A stretch of DNA of 9,852 nt, from positions 1-9,852 of the forward strand of contig JAEYVN010000115.1 of NCBI GenBank assembly GCA_023431725.1, given 5' to 3'. This DNA comes from Pseudomonadota bacterium. GTDB taxonomy: Bacteria; Pseudomonadota; Alphaproteobacteria; Rhizobiales; Xanthobacteraceae. The notes below the pieces were generated by a model. That model did no database searches. It was not told where the DNA came from and was given only the letters and a program-made list of their open reading frames with translations. The first letter of the stretch is position 1, and each line of letters starts with the position of its first letter. Below, piece by piece: positions 6,367-9,852 of the stretch. The position numbers and the translations under genes are program-made.

Positions 6367-7842
6367 TTAAACGCGGATATCGACGCCGCTGCGTCCGCCG
6401 AGCATCCGTGCATAGCCGTTGGCGGCTTCGCTCGGCATGACGTCGCTTTCGGCTACCAGGGTGCGCACACCGCGTGAGGTTTCGTCATCTTTCTGTTGCT
6501 GCTGGGCGAAGCCCTGATCGCGCAGCGAGAATTCGAGGGCGTTGTCTGAGGTCTTGAGGCCGGCCTGCTGCAATGCGCGTTCGAGGGTCGATTGATCGCG
6601 GCGCAGGAGGTCGTAGGTGTCGGCGCGCTCGATCACGAGGCGGGACGAGACATTGCCGTCCTTGTCGATATCGAGGCGCACGTCGATGCGGCCGAGCTCA
6701 GCCGGGTCGAGGCGGATCTCGAAGCGGGAATGGCCGAGCTTCGCCTGTGCGGCAATTTCCACGGCGACCGCATTGAGGGGGATCGCCTGACTGGTGCTGA
6801 CGGGAGAGGTGGTCGGCGATGCCGCCGCGGTGTTCGCAACGGCATGCGTCGTCATCTGCGGCATCGATTGCGTGAGGTGATCGATGGTCAGTTTCGGCGC
6901 AGGCAGTCCATCATCCAGCTTGGCGGTTGGTTCGGGCTTCGCGCCTGGCTTGTCGATCTGGGCCTGGGCTTGCGCATTCGCGTTCTGGTTGACCGCGGGC
7001 TTGGATTTTTGCGTCGCGTCTTCGGTTTCGCCTGCCGCTTCGAGGCTTGCCTCGTCAGCATCGGTATCCGCCGATGTGCCGGACACCACCGCTTTCTCTG
7101 CTTTGGTCTCCGTCTCGGTCTTGGCTGTCGTCTGTGCCTTCACCGGCGGAACGATCGTGGCGGCCGTTGCCGCTTGCTGGGCCTCCACGTCGGCCGGCGC
7201 CGCGTCGGCTTTGGCAGCCGCTTCTTCAGGTACGCCGGCCTGGCCGGCTGTGTCGACGGGTTGTTCCGGATTGGTTTGTGCAGGCGCGGTGACGGTCTCG
7301 ACAGGAGTGACGACAGCGGGAGCAACCTCTGCCGCAGCGTCCGCCGGGACCGGCGTCGGGTTCGCCGGAACGATCTCAACCGGCGCGACGACAGGAGCTG
7401 CCTCTACAACCGGAACCGACGGTGTGGCTGCGACGGCTTCAACGAGAGCGGCGGGGACAATGCCGGTGATGATTTTCTCCTCGCCCTTTACCTCGTCCGC
7501 GACGGTCTGGATGTCACCGGCTGGTTTCGCCGTATTATCGCCTTCGGCGGCTGCCTTCGGAGAGGTCTGATCGGCAGCCTTTGGCTTGTCGGGGGAGTCT
7601 GGCGTCTCGCGCTGTGCTGAATCGACGCGTGCAGGCTTGTCCGCGGCGGTGTCGCGTTCGATGCTGCTGCGCGGCTGGTTCCGTTCGGTGCGGGCCGGCC
7701 GGGGTTCGTCCGGTCGTTCGGCCTGGCTCTCCATCATGGCGGCAAAGCCGCCATCGTCCTGGCCGGATTTCGCTGCCGAGGCGCGGGATGATGGAGAAGG
7801 GCGGTTCAGCAAGGCGAACACTTCTGATGCAACGCTGGTCAC
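6367..7842 (-). CDS. fliK: Flagellar hook-length control protein FliK
   Basis: FliK measures hook length and switches export from hook to filament substrates. From the GTG at 7842 it has 491 residues. A long, low-complexity Ala/Pro/Val/Glu-rich part (about 15-350) acts as the flexible ruler. A compact C-terminal Flg_hook domain (about 370-449) contains RFEIRLDPAELGRIDVRLDI, followed by LVIERADTYDLLRRDQ and a Gln-rich patch. The frame is open back to an ATG at 7896, but a sigma-54 promoter overlaps that ATG, and its expected transcript starts near 7876. GTG at 7842 has GGAGG eight bases upstream and is the better start. It is the first gene of the fliK-flgD unit, divergent from mnmA. A long plus-strand open frame over this region is a shadow. 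Confidence 0.9.
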   Translation of the reverse strand: MTSVASEVFALLNRPSPSSRASAAKSGQDDGGFAAMMESQAERPDEPRPARTERNQPRSSIERDTAADKPARVDSAQRETPDSPDKPKAADQTSPKAAAEGDNTAKPAGDIQTVADEVKGEEKIITGIVPAALVEAVAATPSVPVVEAAPVVAPVEIVPANPTPVPADAAAEVAPAVVTPVETVTAPAQTNPEQPVDTAGQAGVPEEAAAKADAAPADVEAQQAATAATIVPPVKAQTTAKTETETKAEKAVVSGTSADTDADEASLEAAGETEDATQKSKPAVNQNANAQAQAQIDKPGAKPEPTAKLDDGLPAPKLTIDHLTQSMPQMTTHAVANTAAASPTTSPVSTSQAIPLNAVAVEIAAQAKLGHSRFEIRLDPAELGRIDVRLDIDKDGNVSSRLVIERADTYDLLRRDQSTLERALQQAGLKTSDNALEFSLRDQGFAQQQQKDDETSRGVRTLVAESDVMPSEAANGYARMLGGRSGVDIRV

Positions 7843-7886
7843 GCTTTCGGCCTCCGGAAATTTCAGAACGGTCAAAAAGTGGGCTT

Positions 7887-7902
7887 TGCAAGCCATGCGC
7901 CA
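7887..7902 (-). promoter_or_regulatory. Sigma-54 (-24/-12) promoter of fliK-flgD
   Basis: Read on the minus strand the site is TGGCGCATGGCTTGCA, matching the sigma-54 consensus TGGC-N7-TTGCA, with GG at 7901-7900 and GC at 7889-7888 (GG-N10-GC). Transcription should start near 7876, leaving a leader of about 34 bases to the GTG at 7842 with its GGAGG. The -12 element lies within the palindrome GGCTTTGCAAGCC (7882-7894). Late flagellar genes in alphaproteobacteria commonly use sigma-54 with FlbD. Confidence 0.82.
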
Positions 7903-7910
7903 GCCGAAAA

Positions 7911-7924
7911 AATCAAAAATGTTA
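7911..7924. promoter_or_regulatory. AT-rich, IHF-like site between sigma-54 promoter and candidate enhancer
   Basis: AATCAAAAATGTTA resembles the IHF consensus WATCAA-N4-TTR but has one extra spacer base. It lies about -35 to -48 from the predicted start of fliK transcription, inside the only AT-rich block of the area (about 7907-7936). IHF bending between activator and sigma-54 promoter is common, so the position fits even though the match is imperfect. Confidence 0.3.
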
Positions 7925-7962
7925 ATGAAATCAATGGTCTGTCCGGAGGCTTCCGGATCGTG

Positions 7963-7991
7963 CCCGGCAAGGCTTTTCCGCAGCCCGGCAA
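7963..7991 (-). promoter_or_regulatory. Tandem candidate FlbD enhancer sites for fliK
   Basis: The octamer CCCGGCAA occurs at 7963-7970 and again at 7984-7991, 21 bases apart (about two helical turns). The first continues as GGCTTTTCCG, giving an imperfect inverted repeat like the element upstream of fliF. They lie roughly 87-115 bases upstream of the predicted start, the usual distance for a sigma-54 enhancer. FlbD is the expected activator because its gene is in this window; binding is inferred. Confidence 0.5.
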
Positions 7992-8092
7992 GAAATTCCC
8001 AGTTGGCGTTCCTATATGTGTCGCGATTGCTTTCCGCCCCGCCGCGACGCTAGAACAATGCCTAGAGATCGGCGGCAATTACGAACACTTCC

Positions 8093-8119
8093 AAGGAGTG
8101 CGGCAACGGCCGCAACCTT
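8093..8119 (+). promoter_or_regulatory. Hairpin in the mnmA leader that includes the Shine-Dalgarno sequence
   Basis: The only strong ribosome site before mnmA, AAGGAG (8093-8098), lies 22 bases from the ATG at 8121, too far for direct use. Between them TGCGGC (8099-8104) and GCCGCA (8109-8114) form a perfect 6-bp stem with an AACG loop. AAGG (8093-8096) can further pair with CCTT (8116-8119). With only the inner stem formed, the ribosome site comes within six bases of the ATG; with the outer stem also formed, it is covered. Either form could control translation. Confidence 0.45.
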
Positions 8120-8120
8120 C

Positions 8121-9314
8121 ATGATGAATTCACTGGGACTGGACAGCCGTCCGCAGGACACCCGCGTCGTGGTCGCGATGTCGGGCGGCGTGGATTCGTC
8201 CGTCACCGCCGCCTTGCTGGCGGCGGAGGGCTATGACGTCGTCGGCGTCACGCTGCAGCTTTATGATCATGGCGAGGCAACGCATCGCAAGGGTGCCTGT
8301 TGTGCCGGCCGTGACATTCATGATGCGCGGCAGGTGGCCGAAACGCTCGGCATCCCGCATTACGTGCTCGATTACGAAAGCCGCTTCAAGGAAGAGGTGA
8401 TCGACCGCTTTGCCGAGAGCTATGTCGCCGGCGAGACGCCGGTGCCATGCATCTCCTGCAATCAGTCGATCAAGTTCCGCGATCTGCTCGACACCGCCAG
8501 GGACCTTGGCGCGCAGGTGATGGCGACCGGACATTATATAGCGTCGCATGCGCTGCCCGGCGGCGGCCGCGGCCTGTATCGCGCGCGTGAGGAAGATCGC
8601 GACCAGAGCTATTTCCTGTTTGCCACCACGCGCGAGCAGCTCGACATCCTGCGTTTCCCGCTCGGAGACCTGACCAAGGCCGAGACGCGGCAGGCGGCGC
8701 GGCGTTTCGGCCTCGCCGTCGCCGACAAGGAGGATAGTCAGGATATCTGCTTCGTGCCGCAGGGGCGCTACACCGACATCATCGAGAAGCTGATGCCGAC
8801 AGCGGCCGATCCCGGCGAGATCGTCGATCTCGACGGCAGGGTGCTTGGCCGGCACAACGGCATCATTCATTTCACCATCGGCCAGCGGAAGGGGCTTGGC
8901 GTCGCCACCGGTATGCCGCTCTATGTCGTGCGGCTGGATTCCCACACACGCCGCGTTGTGGTCGGTCCGCGCGATGCCTTGCGCACGCGCCGCATCGGCC
9001 TGCGCGAGGTGAACTGGATCGGCGATGGCACGCTGGCAGAAGCGCTCGATGCCGGCCGCCGCGAAGTCTTCGTCAAGGTGCGCTCGACACGCGCGCCACA
9101 GCCGGCCTGGCTGTCTCTCGGCCGTGATGGCTGCGAGATCGAACTCGTCGACGGCGAGGATGGCGTTGCGCCGGGACAGGCCTGCGTGTTCTATGATGCG
9201 CCGGACGGCCAGGCGCGTGTCCTCGGCGGCGGCTTCATTCGGAGCGCGGTGGCGATGACCACACGATCGGGCATCACGACACACGCCGTTGCTTCGGCGC
9301 CTTCGGCGGGGTGA
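8121..9314 (+). CDS. mnmA: tRNA-specific 2-thiouridylase MnmA
   Basis: MnmA uses ATP and a persulfide sulfur to make 2-thiouridine at the wobble position (U34) of tRNAs for Lys, Glu and Gln. From the ATG at 8121 the product is 397 residues, close to the family norm. The PP-loop is AMSGGVDSS (19-27). The two catalytic cysteines are expected at Cys113 (in [11 protein letters not shown]) and Cys210 (in [10 protein letters not shown]). MATGHYIA (134-141), DRDQSYFLF (159-167) and [10 protein letters not shown] (251-260) are further family blocks, and the C-terminal beta-barrel ends with [11 protein letters not shown]. The frame is open back to 8016, and ATGs at 8058 and 8124 are alternatives; family alignment favours 8121 or 8124 (MNSLGLD). 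It is divergent from fliK and followed after one base by the methyltransferase gene. A long minus-strand open frame over it is a shadow. Confidence 0.95.
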   Translation: MMNSLGLDSRPQDTRVVVAMSGGVDSSVTAALLAAEGYDVVGVTLQLYDHGEATHRKGACCAGRDIHDARQVAETLGIPHYVLDYESRFKEEVIDRFAESYVAGETPVPCISCNQSIKFRDLLDTARDLGAQVMATGHYIASHALPGGGRGLYRAREEDRDQSYFLFATTREQLDILRFPLGDLTKAETRQAARRFGLAVADKEDSQDICFVPQGRYTDIIEKLMPTAADPGEIVDLDGRVLGRHNGIIHFTIGQRKGLGVATGMPLYVVRLDSHTRRVVVGPRDALRTRRIGLREVNWIGDGTLAEALDAGRREVFVKVRSTRAPQPAWLSLGRDGCEIELVDGEDGVAPGQACVFYDAPDGQARVLGGGFIRSAVAMTTRSGITTHAVASAPSAG

Positions 9315-9315
9315 C

Positions 9316-9852
9316 ATGTCGACGGCGGGGGGGCTCGATAAATCGACAATCACCAAGGCCTATGCCCGCTGGGCGCCGGTCTATGACATTGTCTTTGGCG
9401 CCGTGTTCGAACGCGGTCGGAAATCCTCGATTGCCGCTGCGGAACGGATCGGCGGACGCATTCTCGAAGTCGGCGTCGGCACCGGCATTTCGCTGCCCGA
9501 TTATTCGCGGCAGAACAGGCTGGTCGGCATCGACATTTCCGAGCCGATGCTGCGCAAGGCGCAAGGTCGCGTGCGTGACCTGAAGCTCGACAATGTCGAG
9601 GCTTTGTCGGTGATGGATGTCGCCCATCTCGGCTTTCCGGACGACTCGTTCGATGTGGTGGTGGCGCAATATGTCATCACCGCCGTGCCTGACCCTGACG
9701 CTGCGCTGGATGAATTCGCACGTGTGCTGAAGCCTGGCGGCGAGATCATCCTCGTCAATCACATCAGCGCGGAAGGCGGCATGCGCCGTGCTTTCGAACT
9801 GCAATTCGCGCCGATCGCGCGGCGCCTCGGCTGGCGGCCCGAATTCGAATGG
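9316..9852 (+). CDS. pmtA: Class I SAM methyltransferase, probable phosphatidylethanolamine N-methyltransferase PmtA (5' part)
   Basis: PmtA-type enzymes methylate phosphatidylethanolamine with S-adenosylmethionine on the way to phosphatidylcholine at the inner membrane. The first 179 residues are present; the window ends inside the gene. The N-terminal AYARWAPVYDIVFGAVFERGR (15-35) is typical of the Rhodobacter/Bradyrhizobium-type PmtA. SAM motif I is LEVGVGTG (50-57), followed by the acidic GIDIS (71-75), DDSFDVVVAQYVIT (109-122) and VLKPGGEIILVNH (137-149). The ATG lies one base after the mnmA stop (TGACATG), and GGGG before it may serve as ribosome site, so it is probably co-transcribed with mnmA. 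A general SAM methyltransferase of UbiE type is the main alternative, but the N-terminal motif favours PmtA. Confidence 0.8.
   Translation, partial: MSTAGGLDKSTITKAYARWAPVYDIVFGAVFERGRKSSIAAAERIGGRILEVGVGTGISLPDYSRQNRLVGIDISEPMLRKAQGRVRDLKLDNVEALSVMDVAHLGFPDDSFDVVVAQYVITAVPDPDAALDEFARVLKPGGEIILVNHISAEGGMRRAFELQFAPIARRLGWRPEFEW

Noticed and set aside
6592..7620. 342-residue open frame on the plus strand
   Set aside because: It is antisense to the low-complexity part of fliK and is Gly/Arg/Leu-rich shadow sequence.
9326..9332. Run of seven G near the start of the methyltransferase gene as a phase-variable tract
   Set aside because: The tract is short, the frame is intact through it, and such runs occur by chance in GC-rich coding DNA.
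8130..9356. 408-residue open frame on the minus strand
   Set aside because: It is fully antisense to mnmA, which has all family motifs in the plus frame; no domain or ribosome site supports the antisense frame.

Overview
This window looks like a chromosomal stretch from a GC-rich alphaproteobacterium. It most likely belongs to the Hyphomicrobiales, near the Bradyrhizobium/Rhodopseudomonas/Xanthobacteraceae group. Three things point there: the gene order fliF-fliG-fliH-fliN-flbD, which matches the Caulobacter fliF operon; a SciP-type CtrA antagonist beside flagellar genes; and MnmA and PmtA-like proteins of the alphaproteobacterial kind. The assignment rests on protein recognition and gene order, not on a database search.

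Layout. Positions 1-4390 (minus strand) hold one operon read right to left: fliF (MS ring), fliG (switch/torque), fliH (export ATPase regulator), fliN (C-ring) and the 5' part of flbD (sigma-54 activator), which runs off the window. fliG/fliH and fliH/fliN overlap by 1 and 4 bases; flbD follows a 109-base gap holding a 12-bp inverted repeat. The fliF leader (4391-4484) carries three palindromic elements, one resembling a FlbD-binding site. A strong minus-strand terminator (4487-4512) ends the next unit, a small gene for a secreted Tyr/Arg-rich protein (4541-4939). Then come a 229-base gap with a hairpin, the sciP homologue (5169-5444) with two CtrA-type boxes upstream, and the fliK-flgD pair (7842 down to 5600), all on the minus strand. 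Divergent from fliK, on the plus strand, are mnmA (tRNA 2-thiouridylase) and, one base later, the start of a PmtA-like phospholipid N-methyltransferase that runs off the right end.

How it fits together. The minus-strand genes build the basal body switch, the export apparatus and the hook, and also encode two regulators of the flagellar/cell-cycle hierarchy. The cis elements suggest a loop. CtrA-type boxes precede sciP, whose product restrains CtrA in Caulobacter. FlbD, encoded at the end of the fliF operon, may act at a palindrome just upstream of fliF and at two tandem sites upstream of a well-formed sigma-54 promoter driving fliK-flgD. That sigma-54 promoter lies across the first ATG of the long fliK reading frame, so the real fliK start is very probably a GTG 54 bases downstream. 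The mnmA leader has a hairpin that pairs with, or loops out around, its only good Shine-Dalgarno sequence. No mobile element, CRISPR array, tRNA or rRNA was seen.
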